Part shown: one piece after another, positions 8,937 to 15,959 of the stretch
Position numbering within the stretch: the first letter of the stretch is position 1
How the letters are laid out: the number at the start of each line of letters is the position of its first letter
NCBI GenBank assembly: GCA_017303395.1
Contig: JAFLBN010000002.1
Coordinates: 310,001 to 374,000, forward strand
Source: Chitinophagales bacterium
GTDB lineage: Bacteria; Bacteroidota; Bacteroidia; Chitinophagales; Chitinophagaceae
Direction of reading: 5' to 3'
Length of the DNA stretch: 64,000 nucleotides
Program-made: the position numbers and the translations under genes
Notes under the pieces: model-generated
Databases searched by the model: none
Told to the model about the DNA's origin: nothing
What the model saw: the letters and a program-made list of their open reading frames with translations, nothing else

Positions 8937-9706
8937 TTTATAATAGTACCTTTTTCACCATTAATGATATTATTCAACTGTAAGGCATTACCTATTATTA
9001 CGTGCTTAACACCCGCACGTATTGCACTGCATGCATTCTGCAACTTAGGTATCATACCACCGGATATCACGCCGTCTGCAACAAGCTTATCAAAATCGTT
9101 GACTTCTATTACGGGTATTACAGAAGAATCATCATTTGCATCTTTCAGTACACCATCTTTTTCAAAACCATATACTAGCGATACTTCCATATACTGCGAC
9201 ATAGCTTTGGCTACTTCCTGTGCAATTGTATCAGCATTCGTATTCAACAATCCCCCTTTCGCATCATGAGTTATTGGAACCAAAACAGGTGTTATTCCTG
9301 CATCAAGCAATTGCTTCAACAACAGTCCGTTAACCGCTACTACATCACCAACAAAACCATAGTCAACATCCCCTATAGGGCGTTTCTTTGCAATAATGGC
9401 ATTCCCATCAGCACCCATCAAACCAAGTGCATTACAGTTGTGCGACTGTAGCTTGGCAACGATATTCTTGTTTATCAAACCTGCGTACACCATTGTCACA
9501 AGTCTCAATGTATCAGCGTCTGTAACTCTACGACCATTTACATAGTTGGGGTCTACCCCAAGCTTATGTCCTATTTCAGTTGCTATTTTACCGCCACCAT
9601 GCACCAATATCTTTTGCCCATCGAGTTGCGAAAACGCTGTCAGGAAAACAGATAGCGCTTCTTCGTCATCAAGTATGTTGCCACCAATTTTAATTACGTT
9701 TAGCAT
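8933..9706 (-). CDS. argB: N-acyl-glutamate kinase (ArgB)
   Basis: ArgB phosphorylates N-acetyl- (or here perhaps N-succinyl-) glutamate. The amino-acid kinase fold is shown by KIGGNILDDEE, VHGGGKIATEIG, the substrate arginine region NGRRVTDADTLRLV, and NTNADTIAQEVAK. Residues VISGGMIPKLQNA form the ATP-site end. At 257 residues it is the short, arginine-insensitive type, lacking the extra N-terminal helix found in feedback-inhibited enzymes. It sits four bases after argF' and overlaps argE by four. Confidence 0.95.
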   Translation of the reverse strand: MLNVIKIGGNILDDEEALSVFLTAFSQLDGQKILVHGGGKIATEIGHKLGVDPNYVNGRRVTDADTLRLVTMVYAGLINKNIVAKLQSHNCNALGLMGADGNAIIAKKRPIGDVDYGFVGDVVAVNGLLLKQLLDAGITPVLVPITHDAKGGLLNTNADTIAQEVAKAMSQYMEVSLVYGFEKDGVLKDANDDSSVIPVIEVNDFDKLVADGVISGGMIPKLQNACSAIRAGVKHVIIGNALQLNNIINGEKGTIIK

Positions 9707-9710
9707 GGCA

Positions 9711-10664
9711 TCAATTGTGTTTTAGTATTTCAGACAAAACAGCTTGTGCGGCCCACACTCTGTTTTTGGCTTGATGTGTAACAATAGACGAAGCACTATC
9801 CAATACCTCACTACTCAGCTCAACATTCCTCCTGACAGGCAGACAATGCATGACTTTCGCATTGTTTGTACATCCCAAATGCACAGGCGTCAACATCCAA
9901 ATACTATCGTCGCACAACACCTTTCCATAATCCCTTACACTACTCCAGTTTTTCACGTAAACGAAGTCTGCACCTTGTAATGCTTCAGATTGATTGGTTG
10001 TGATCGTTGCACCGTTGGTATAAACTTCGTCTAGCTCATATCCTTCAGGATGTGTAATAACAAAATCGGCCTGCCCCCACCTATTTACCCACTGCGCAAA
10101 AGAATTTGCCACACAATGAGGTATAGGCTTGATATGCGGGGCCCAAGTCAATACGACCTTTGGCTTTCTTGCTTCTTTGTGCTGCTCAGTTATTGTAATA
10201 ATATCTGCCAGGCTTTGCAAAGGATGCAATGTTGCGCTCTCAAGGCTTATAACAGGAATGCCTGCATATTTCAACAATTGAGAAATAAACACCTCGCTAT
10301 AATCTTCTTCTTTAGAGACCAATGCAGGGAATGTTCTTACACACAGCACATCAAAGTAAGCACCTAGTATAGGTGCAGCATCCTTAATATGCTCTACAGT
10401 CGTACCATTCATTATAGCCTCATCATCCAACTCAATCTTCCAGCCCTCTTTATCAAGGTTGAATACAATAGTATCCATACCCAGATTCTTAGCGGCAATC
10501 TGTGTACTGATACGTGTACGCATGCTTGGATTGAGAAAGAGCAATCCAATTCGCTTACCACTACCCAATGCACTATCCAACATCGGATTGGCTTTGTACA
10601 TCAATGCTTTTGCAACCAAAGCGTTGGTATCTTTTACATCATCAACAGAGATAAAGTTTTTCAT
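9711..10664 (-). CDS. argF': N-succinylornithine carbamoyltransferase (acyl-ornithine type)
   Basis: This enzyme carbamoylates an N-acylated ornithine to the acyl-citrulline. The carbamoyl-phosphate motif FLNPSMRTR (residues 43-51), MHCLPVRRN and the HPLQSLADI region are present. The 317-residue length and overall sequence match Bacteroides fragilis SOTCase better than classical ornithine transcarbamylase. The residue that sets acyl specificity in this subfamily (Pro90 in B. fragilis SOTCase, Glu92 in Xanthomonas acetylornithine enzyme) is Val90 here, in GTTVEHI. From memory of published mutants, replacing the Glu by Pro, Ser or Val gives succinyl specificity, so succinylornithine is the likelier substrate. 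It overlaps argD by four bases. Confidence 0.9.
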   Translation of the reverse strand: MKNFISVDDVKDTNALVAKALMYKANPMLDSALGSGKRIGLLFLNPSMRTRISTQIAAKNLGMDTIVFNLDKEGWKIELDDEAIMNGTTVEHIKDAAPILGAYFDVLCVRTFPALVSKEEDYSEVFISQLLKYAGIPVISLESATLHPLQSLADIITITEQHKEARKPKVVLTWAPHIKPIPHCVANSFAQWVNRWGQADFVITHPEGYELDEVYTNGATITTNQSEALQGADFVYVKNWSSVRDYGKVLCDDSIWMLTPVHLGCTNNAKVMHCLPVRRNVELSSEVLDSASSIVTHQAKNRVWAAQAVLSEILKHN

Positions 10665-11818
10665 ACAGCTACAGTATTATTTTTCAGTGTCATTACTTCA
10701 GATTTTATTGCCGCTATTAAAACATCTACCTCTTCTTTAGAAATATTCAATGCCGGCAATAGCCTGATTACATTTGGCTTTGCCTCGCCGGTAAAAATTT
10801 TATACTTATTCAGCAATTGCTTTTTGAGGGTAGCTAATTCTCCGTCTACATCAAAACCAATCATCAAACCTTTACCCCTTACATTTTTCAATTCTGGAAT
10901 AGATGCAAGTTCCAGTTTCAAATAATCACCAACAGTTAATGCATTATCTAACAGCGCATCCTTCTCCACAACCTCAAGCACCGCCAATGCAGCAGCACAA
11001 GCCAAGTGATTACCACCGAATGTTGTACCAAGCATGCCGTGCTTAGGGTGTATGTGCGGTGCAATAGCTATACCACCTATCGGGAAACCACTACCCATAC
11101 CTTTCGCCATACTGTAGATATCTGCATTAACACCCGCATAGTCGTGAGAGAAGAATTTACCACTACGTCCATAACCACACTGCACACTATCAGCGATGTA
11201 AACAGCTCCATACTTATCGCAGAGCGCTCTTATAGCTTGCAGAAATTCCACAGAAGCTACATTGATACCACCAACACCCTGAATGCCTTCTACAATGACA
11301 CCGGCTATATCATTCCCATTCTCAAAGAAGTATGCATCCATTGCATCTATATCATTGAAAGGCAGAAACACGATATTCTCAGTTTCATTTACAGGTGCAA
11401 CAATCCCTTTATTATCTGTAGCTGCAACGGCTAAAGAAGTGCGACCATGAAATGCTTTTTCAAAAGCGACAATCTTTTTCCTTCCTGTATGGAACGATGC
11501 CAGTTTCAAAGCATTTTCATTTGCCTCTGCTCCTGAATTACACAGAAACAACTGGTAGTCTTTCTTACCTGATACCTCTCCCAACTTTTCCGCTAGTTGT
11601 TTTTGCAATGGTATCTGAATAGAGTTTGAATAGAACCCTATGTTGTGCAATTGCTCTTCTATCCTTTTAACATAGTGTGGATGTGTATGTCCTATAGATA
11701 TTACAGCATGGCCACCGTAAAAATCCAAATACTTCTCTCCATTATTGTCCCACACATAAGACCCTTGTCCTTTTACAATGGTTATATCATTCAGTGGATA
11801 TACATCGAATAGTTTCAT
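10661..11818 (-). CDS. argD: N-acyl-ornithine aminotransferase (ArgD)
   Basis: A class III PLP aminotransferase converting the N-acyl-glutamate semialdehyde to N-acylornithine. Motifs seen are NSGAEANENALKLA, GRTSLAVAATDN, the region VEGIQGVGGINV, and SMAKGMGSGFPIGG with the PLP-binding lysine. The length of 385 residues is standard. It is the fourth gene of the operon, 12 bases after argC, with a four-base overlap into argF'. In species with an SOTCase the same enzyme handles succinylated intermediates; the sequence alone does not tell which. Confidence 0.95.
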   Translation of the reverse strand: MKLFDVYPLNDITIVKGQGSYVWDNNGEKYLDFYGGHAVISIGHTHPHYVKRIEEQLHNIGFYSNSIQIPLQKQLAEKLGEVSGKKDYQLFLCNSGAEANENALKLASFHTGRKKIVAFEKAFHGRTSLAVAATDNKGIVAPVNETENIVFLPFNDIDAMDAYFFENGNDIAGVIVEGIQGVGGINVASVEFLQAIRALCDKYGAVYIADSVQCGYGRSGKFFSHDYAGVNADIYSMAKGMGSGFPIGGIAIAPHIHPKHGMLGTTFGGNHLACAAALAVLEVVEKDALLDNALTVGDYLKLELASIPELKNVRGKGLMIGFDVDGELATLKKQLLNKYKIFTGEAKPNVIRLLPALNISKEEVDVLIAAIKSEVMTLKNNTVAV

Positions 11819-11830
11819 GTCATGTAATAT

Positions 11831-12811
11831 TTAAAACGATGCCGGCTTCAATTTCAGTCCTGCATCTTCATTAAAACCAAAAATTAAATTCATGTTTTGC
11901 ACAGCCTGTCCTGAAGCCCCTTTCAGTAGATTATCTATCGCAGCATGCACAACAGCTTTACCTGCAACTTTCTCAACATGCAGCACACATTTGTTTGTAT
12001 TCACAACTTGTTTTAGGTCAATCATAGTATCTGACACATGTGTAAATGCAGCTTGCTGATAATAAGACTTGTATAGTTGCTTCAGTTCATCCTCACTCAA
12101 TTCTGTTTTGCAATAAGCAGTCAGATAGATACCTCTAGTAAAATCTCCACGCCAAGGCACAAAACTCAATTCACTAAAGCCTACCTGCAAGTCTGACAAT
12201 GTTTGCAATACTTCAGCTTCGTGTTGATGGCAAAGTGTTTTATACGCTTGTATATTATTCTCCCTCCAAGAGAAATGTGAACTCTGTTGTAATTTTTGCC
12301 CGGCACCTGTAGAACCTGTAATACCAGTTATATGAACATCAGTTAACTTGTTTGATGAAGCCAATGGCAATAATGCCAATTGTATTGCCGTAGCAAAACA
12401 ACCCGGATTCGCAATTGATTTAGCAGATGCGATGCCGGATTTATATGCTTCCGGTAGCCCGTAAACAAAATCACGACAACACATATCGGCAGACTTCAAC
12501 CTGAAATCTTGCGACAAGTCTATTACAACGATATGCTCATCAATCTTATGCTCTTTCAAAAACGCAGTTGCCTCTCCATGTCCTACGCATAGCATCAAAA
12601 CGTCAATACATTTGTCAATAGTATCAGTAAACAACAAACTTGTTTCACCAATCAAATCTTTATGCACGCTTACAATAGGCTGACCAGCATTACTTCTGCT
12701 ATGCACAAAAACCAACTCTACATTAGGGTGATTCAACAATAGCCTTATCATTTCGCCACCTGTATACCCGGCACCGCCTACAATGCCTGCTTTAATTTTC
12801 TTAGATTCCAT
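11831..12811 (-). CDS. argC: N-acyl-gamma-glutamyl-phosphate reductase (ArgC)
   Basis: ArgC reduces the acyl-glutamyl phosphate to the semialdehyde with NADPH. The Rossmann start GIVGGAGYTGGEMIRLL and the active-site cysteine in IANPGCFATAIQL are both clear. The C-terminal region FVPWRGDFTRGIYLTAY carries the conserved histidine/arginine neighbourhood in a variant form (WRGDFTRG where many enzymes have H-xxP-xxRG). At 326 residues it is a normal type 1 ArgC. It is separated by two bases from argG and 12 from argD. Confidence 0.95.
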   Translation of the reverse strand: MESKKIKAGIVGGAGYTGGEMIRLLLNHPNVELVFVHSRSNAGQPIVSVHKDLIGETSLLFTDTIDKCIDVLMLCVGHGEATAFLKEHKIDEHIVVIDLSQDFRLKSADMCCRDFVYGLPEAYKSGIASAKSIANPGCFATAIQLALLPLASSNKLTDVHITGITGSTGAGQKLQQSSHFSWRENNIQAYKTLCHQHEAEVLQTLSDLQVGFSELSFVPWRGDFTRGIYLTAYCKTELSEDELKQLYKSYYQQAAFTHVSDTMIDLKQVVNTNKCVLHVEKVAGKAVVHAAIDNLLKGASGQAVQNMNLIFGFNEDAGLKLKPASF

Positions 12812-12813
12812 CG

Positions 12814-14013
12814 CTATGCTATTGTATCGTTGTTCACTGCGTGATAAATAGCTACCTGATTACCGAATATCTTAGCAAAGCCTTTAACATCGTCACCATT
12901 CCATGTATTATTCATCTCTCCGTAAGAGCCAAATTTGCTGTTCATCAAATCGTGCTCGCTATCTATACCTGTCACAACAAACCTGTACGAGTAAAGCGTC
13001 ACGTAAACCTTACCTGTTACCTGGTGTTGCGTGTCTTGGAAAAAGGCTTCAACGTTTCTCATTGTCGGGTCAAGCATCATACCCTCATGCAGCGAATTGC
13101 CATACCATGTACTCAATTGATCCTTCCAGTACATCTGCCACTTAGTGAGTGTATGCTTTTCTAACAGATGGTGCGCTTTGATGATAATAACAGGCGCAGC
13201 TGCTTCAAAGCCTACCCTGCCTTTAATACCTATTATAGTATCACCCACATGCACATCTCTGCCAATGCCAAATGATTGTGCTATTGATTGCAATTGTTGA
13301 ATGGCGACCACAGGATTCATGTCGGCATTATCATTCAACCCTACAAGTTCTCCGTTCTTGAAATGAAGTACAATATCAAGAGGTTCACTTGAAGTTATTT
13401 GTGTAGGCCAAGCAGACTCAGGCAAATACCCATTGCTCGTAAGCGTCTCTTTGCCACCTACAGATGTCCCCCACAAACCTTTATTAATGCTGTATTGAGC
13501 CTTTTCAAAATTCATTTCTACACCATTTACTTTCAGGTACTCAATCTCTTCCTCACGGCTCAGACGCTTATCGCGTATAGGCGTCAGTATCTTCACATGT
13601 GGTATTGCACTCTGAAAAACCATATCAAAACGCACCTGATCATTACCCGCACCAGTGCTACCATGTGCTACAAAATCAGCACCTACTTCTTTTACATAAT
13701 CTGCAACAGCTATAGCCTGTAGCATACGTTCTGCACTTACACTCAATGGATACACGGCATTCTTCAATACATTACCATACACCAAGTACTTGATACAACT
13801 ATCATAGTATTTCTGTGTAACATCAATTATCATGAATGATGATGCTCCAAGAGAAAAAGCACGATTTTCAACCTGTTGCAACTCATCAATACTGAAGCCT
13901 CCCGTCTGTACAATTACAGCATGCACATCAAGGTTCAATTCGTTTTTCAGATATAATGCACAGTATGTAGTATCTAAACCACCACTGTAAGCCAACACAA
14001 CTTTCTGTTTCAT
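12814..14013 (-). CDS. argG: Argininosuccinate synthase
   Basis: ArgG joins citrulline and aspartate using ATP. The PP-loop motif AYSGGLDTTYC is at residues 8-18, followed by EVGADFVAHGSTGAGNDQVRF and SREEEIEYLK. The 399-residue length fits. In most bacteria it follows deacylation, so in this operon it receives citrulline released by the M20 deacylase. It is second in the operon, 12 bases downstream of the GNAT gene. Confidence 0.96.
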   Translation of the reverse strand: MKQKVVLAYSGGLDTTYCALYLKNELNLDVHAVIVQTGGFSIDELQQVENRAFSLGASSFMIIDVTQKYYDSCIKYLVYGNVLKNAVYPLSVSAERMLQAIAVADYVKEVGADFVAHGSTGAGNDQVRFDMVFQSAIPHVKILTPIRDKRLSREEEIEYLKVNGVEMNFEKAQYSINKGLWGTSVGGKETLTSNGYLPESAWPTQITSSEPLDIVLHFKNGELVGLNDNADMNPVVAIQQLQSIAQSFGIGRDVHVGDTIIGIKGRVGFEAAAPVIIIKAHHLLEKHTLTKWQMYWKDQLSTWYGNSLHEGMMLDPTMRNVEAFFQDTQHQVTGKVYVTLYSYRFVVTGIDSEHDLMNSKFGSYGEMNNTWNGDDVKGFAKIFGNQVAIYHAVNNDTIA

Positions 14014-14025
14014 TACTAATATTTT

Positions 14026-14700
14026 TTACCAGATGATTGATTTAAGCACACGTGCTTTTTTAATGAAAAGTTTAGAGAACCCTGTCTTCTTAATGTTCAA
14101 CAAACGTTCAAACACTTTTGCCTTCTTCTTAAAGTTTGTAGCCGTTTCTTCAGGCGTATAATGATCTTTCGGGTCGTACAACATAGCTGTGCAAAGACAG
14201 TTCCTTCTCTCTTTACTCATCAGTATATCGTAGTTCACACAGCTTTTACAACCTGCCCAAAAAGCATCATCCTGTGTCAGCTCAGAATACGTGACAGGCT
14301 CGTAACCCAGGTCACTGTTGATTTTCATTACCGCAAGCCCTGTAGTAAGGCCGAATATCTTAGCATCTGGATACAGCTTCCTGCTCAGCTCAAATATGTG
14401 TTGCTTAATCTGTTTGGCAAGGCCACTCTTTCTGAATTGAGGCGCTACTATCAGCCCTGAATTGGCCACATATTGGCCATGGCTCCAGCTCTCGATATAA
14501 CAAAAGCCTGCCCACTCACCTTCTGTGGTAAGCGCAATTACAGCTTTCCCTTCAAACATCTTCTGCTCTACGTATTCTGTGCTACGCTTGGCAATACCTG
14601 TACCACGAGCTTTAGCAGATGCGGCCATCTCTTCGCAAATGGCATGCGCATAGCAGGTATGATGACCACCGGCCACCAATACCATAAAGGTTTGGTTCAT
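14026..14700 (-). CDS. GNAT-family acyltransferase, candidate first enzyme of arginine synthesis
   Basis: The 224-residue protein has a GNAT fold: VAPQFRKSGLAKQIKQHIF holds the acyl-CoA pyrophosphate loop (Q/RxxGxxx), preceded by ALTTEGEWAGFCYIE. As the first gene of the arginine operon, and with no ArgJ or classical ArgA here, it is the natural candidate to make N-acyl-glutamate (N-succinyl, if the Val90 argument is right). A distinctive C-terminal element, AGCKSCVNYD and RRNCLCTAMLYDP, provides two cysteine pairs (CxxC and CxC) that could bind metal or a cluster. The family occurs in arginine loci of other Bacteroidota. Activity has not been shown from sequence, and the substrate is inference. 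Confidence 0.75.
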   Translation of the reverse strand: MNQTFMVLVAGGHHTCYAHAICEEMAASAKARGTGIAKRSTEYVEQKMFEGKAVIALTTEGEWAGFCYIESWSHGQYVANSGLIVAPQFRKSGLAKQIKQHIFELSRKLYPDAKIFGLTTGLAVMKINSDLGYEPVTYSELTQDDAFWAGCKSCVNYDILMSKERRNCLCTAMLYDPKDHYTPEETATNFKKKAKVFERLLNIKKTGFSKLFIKKARVLKSIIW

Positions 14701-14825
14701 TATGTCAGTAAATTATAAATGGAATAAATACACCGACCCTTTCGTGATGAACACACGAAGGCATCGCTTTCGAAAGCCCATTACAGGCTTCATCAACAGT
14801 TAATAACTATTGGAATAGCAGTGTA
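14701..14825 (-). promoter_or_regulatory. Structured 5' leader of the arginine operon
   Basis: Between the small upstream ORF and the GNAT start are three hairpins, read on the minus strand: AAGCC/GGCTT (arms 14786-14790 and 14774-14778), the palindrome GCTTTCGAAAGC (14766-14777), and TTCGTG/CACGAA (14741-14746 with 14754-14759, seven-base loop). The first two share bases and cannot form together. No U-run follows, so a translational or processing role is as plausible as attenuation. I do not recognise a known riboswitch. Confidence 0.35.
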
Positions 14826-14960
14826 TCAACGTCGCAACCAAAGACAGGTAGTACGGTTAGAAAAAACTGACCCCGTTACAGGTTCAGCAAAAAACCCACG
14901 CCCGAAGCAAACGTCTTGCGCAGCCTCGATTATAAGCGATTTCAAAAAGGTTTTTTTCAT
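14826..14960 (-). CDS. Possible 44-residue leader peptide upstream of the arginine operon
   Basis: An ATG-started ORF (MKKTFLKSLIIE...) lies wholly inside the predicted leader of the arginine operon and ends with tandem arginine codons before the stop (WLRR, codons CGA CGT TGA). It has four arginines in 44 residues, clustered toward the end. A leader peptide that senses arginine supply is possible. It may equally be a chance ORF, since there is no ribosome-binding signal to judge and no homologue I know. Confidence 0.25.
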   Translation of the reverse strand: MKKTFLKSLIIEAAQDVCFGRGFFAEPVTGSVFSNRTTCLWLRR

Positions 14961-15005
14961 TTCTTGACGTTAATCTAAAAGAAGTATATAAAAACTTGAA
15001 CGGCG

Positions 15006-15013
15006 CAAATGTA
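15006..15013 (-). promoter_or_regulatory. -7 element of the arginine operon promoter
   Basis: Read on the minus strand, TACATTTG followed by C is an exact TAnnTTTG match. Transcription would start near 14999, leaving a leader of roughly 300 nt before the GNAT gene. No clear -33 TTG is seen at the usual distance. Confidence 0.55.
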
Positions 15014-15115
15014 TTCTATTTTTCATTTTATTGACCTGTTTTGAAAAATATTTTTTTGTCAATTAACAAAACTGATAGAATGCAGTAACTTCAACTGTCT
15101 TTTAGAACATATAAT

Positions 15116-15886
15116 ATGGAAGCACAAAGCAGTGTTCAGGAAATCTTCTTCAGACATCTGTTACAGTATAGCTACAACGAACAGGAACTGGATTACAGCA
15201 TTATAGAAAAACATGCTGCGGCATTACAAACACTTTGCAACATCAATAATTCGGGTGCCAGTATTTTTGACCTTGCGAAAAGACAAATAGTATTCTACTC
15301 TTCCAACTACGGAAAACTACTCGGCTATGCACCTGCCGACTACGAAACAACAGGACAACTTTTCTTTGAAAGCAAAATACACACAGACGATAAACTGCAA
15401 CTAAGCCTGAACGGTGTTACAGTGCTGAAGTTATTCAATAATTTTTCGAGCGATGAGAAAGTAAACTATAAAGTTATTAACGAATACAGGATGCTGAACG
15501 CACAAAACAAGTATGTGCGCCTTATAGAACAGCATCAAGTATTGGAGCTGGACGATATAGGACAGGTGTGGTTACTTGTTAGCTTTGTCGATGTGTCACC
15601 CAATCAGGAAGAATATGAAGGATCACGAAGCCAGTTACTAAATTTCAGGACAGGGAAAGTCATTCCGCTTAAAGAAACACAAAAGCAGGAGTTTGAACTG
15701 ACGAAGCGAGAACTCGAAATTCTACAATTGGTAAAAGACGGGCTTCTGAGTAAGGAGATTTCTGACAAACTATCTATCAGCGTTCATACAGTTAACACAC
15801 ACAGGCAACGCTTTCTGGAAAAATTGGGTGCCAATAATTCATTCGAAGCTGTGATGTTTGCTACCAGATACGGGCTTCTTACATAG
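15116..15886 (+). CDS. PAS-like sensor with LuxR-type HTH, transcriptional regulator
   Basis: The last 65 residues form a LuxR/FixJ-type helix-turn-helix: LTKRELEILQLVKDGLLSKEISDKLSISVHTVNTHR. The N-terminal 170 residues look like a single PAS-fold sensor (FDLAKRQIVFYSSNYGKLLGYAP and LIEQHQVLELDDIGQVWLLVSFVDVSPN). There is no receiver domain, so it is probably a one-component regulator that binds a ligand or cofactor. The 256-residue length and the layout are common in Bacteroidota. The next gene, a TonB receptor, starts 73 bases downstream on the same strand and may be co-transcribed or a target. Confidence 0.85.
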   Translation: MEAQSSVQEIFFRHLLQYSYNEQELDYSIIEKHAAALQTLCNINNSGASIFDLAKRQIVFYSSNYGKLLGYAPADYETTGQLFFESKIHTDDKLQLSLNGVTVLKLFNNFSSDEKVNYKVINEYRMLNAQNKYVRLIEQHQVLELDDIGQVWLLVSFVDVSPNQEEYEGSRSQLLNFRTGKVIPLKETQKQEFELTKRELEILQLVKDGLLSKEISDKLSISVHTVNTHRQRFLEKLGANNSFEAVMFATRYGLLT

Positions 15887-15959
15887 GCATACTGATAAAT
15901 CAGTATTGAACAAAATCAGGCATAGAGGGAGCTTTGCACCCGAAAAAAAGCTTGATTTC

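Noticed and set aside
15858-15959. Longer start for the TonB receptor
   Set aside because: The extra 34 residues overlap the LuxR-type gene and precede the true signal peptide, so ATG 15960 is preferred.
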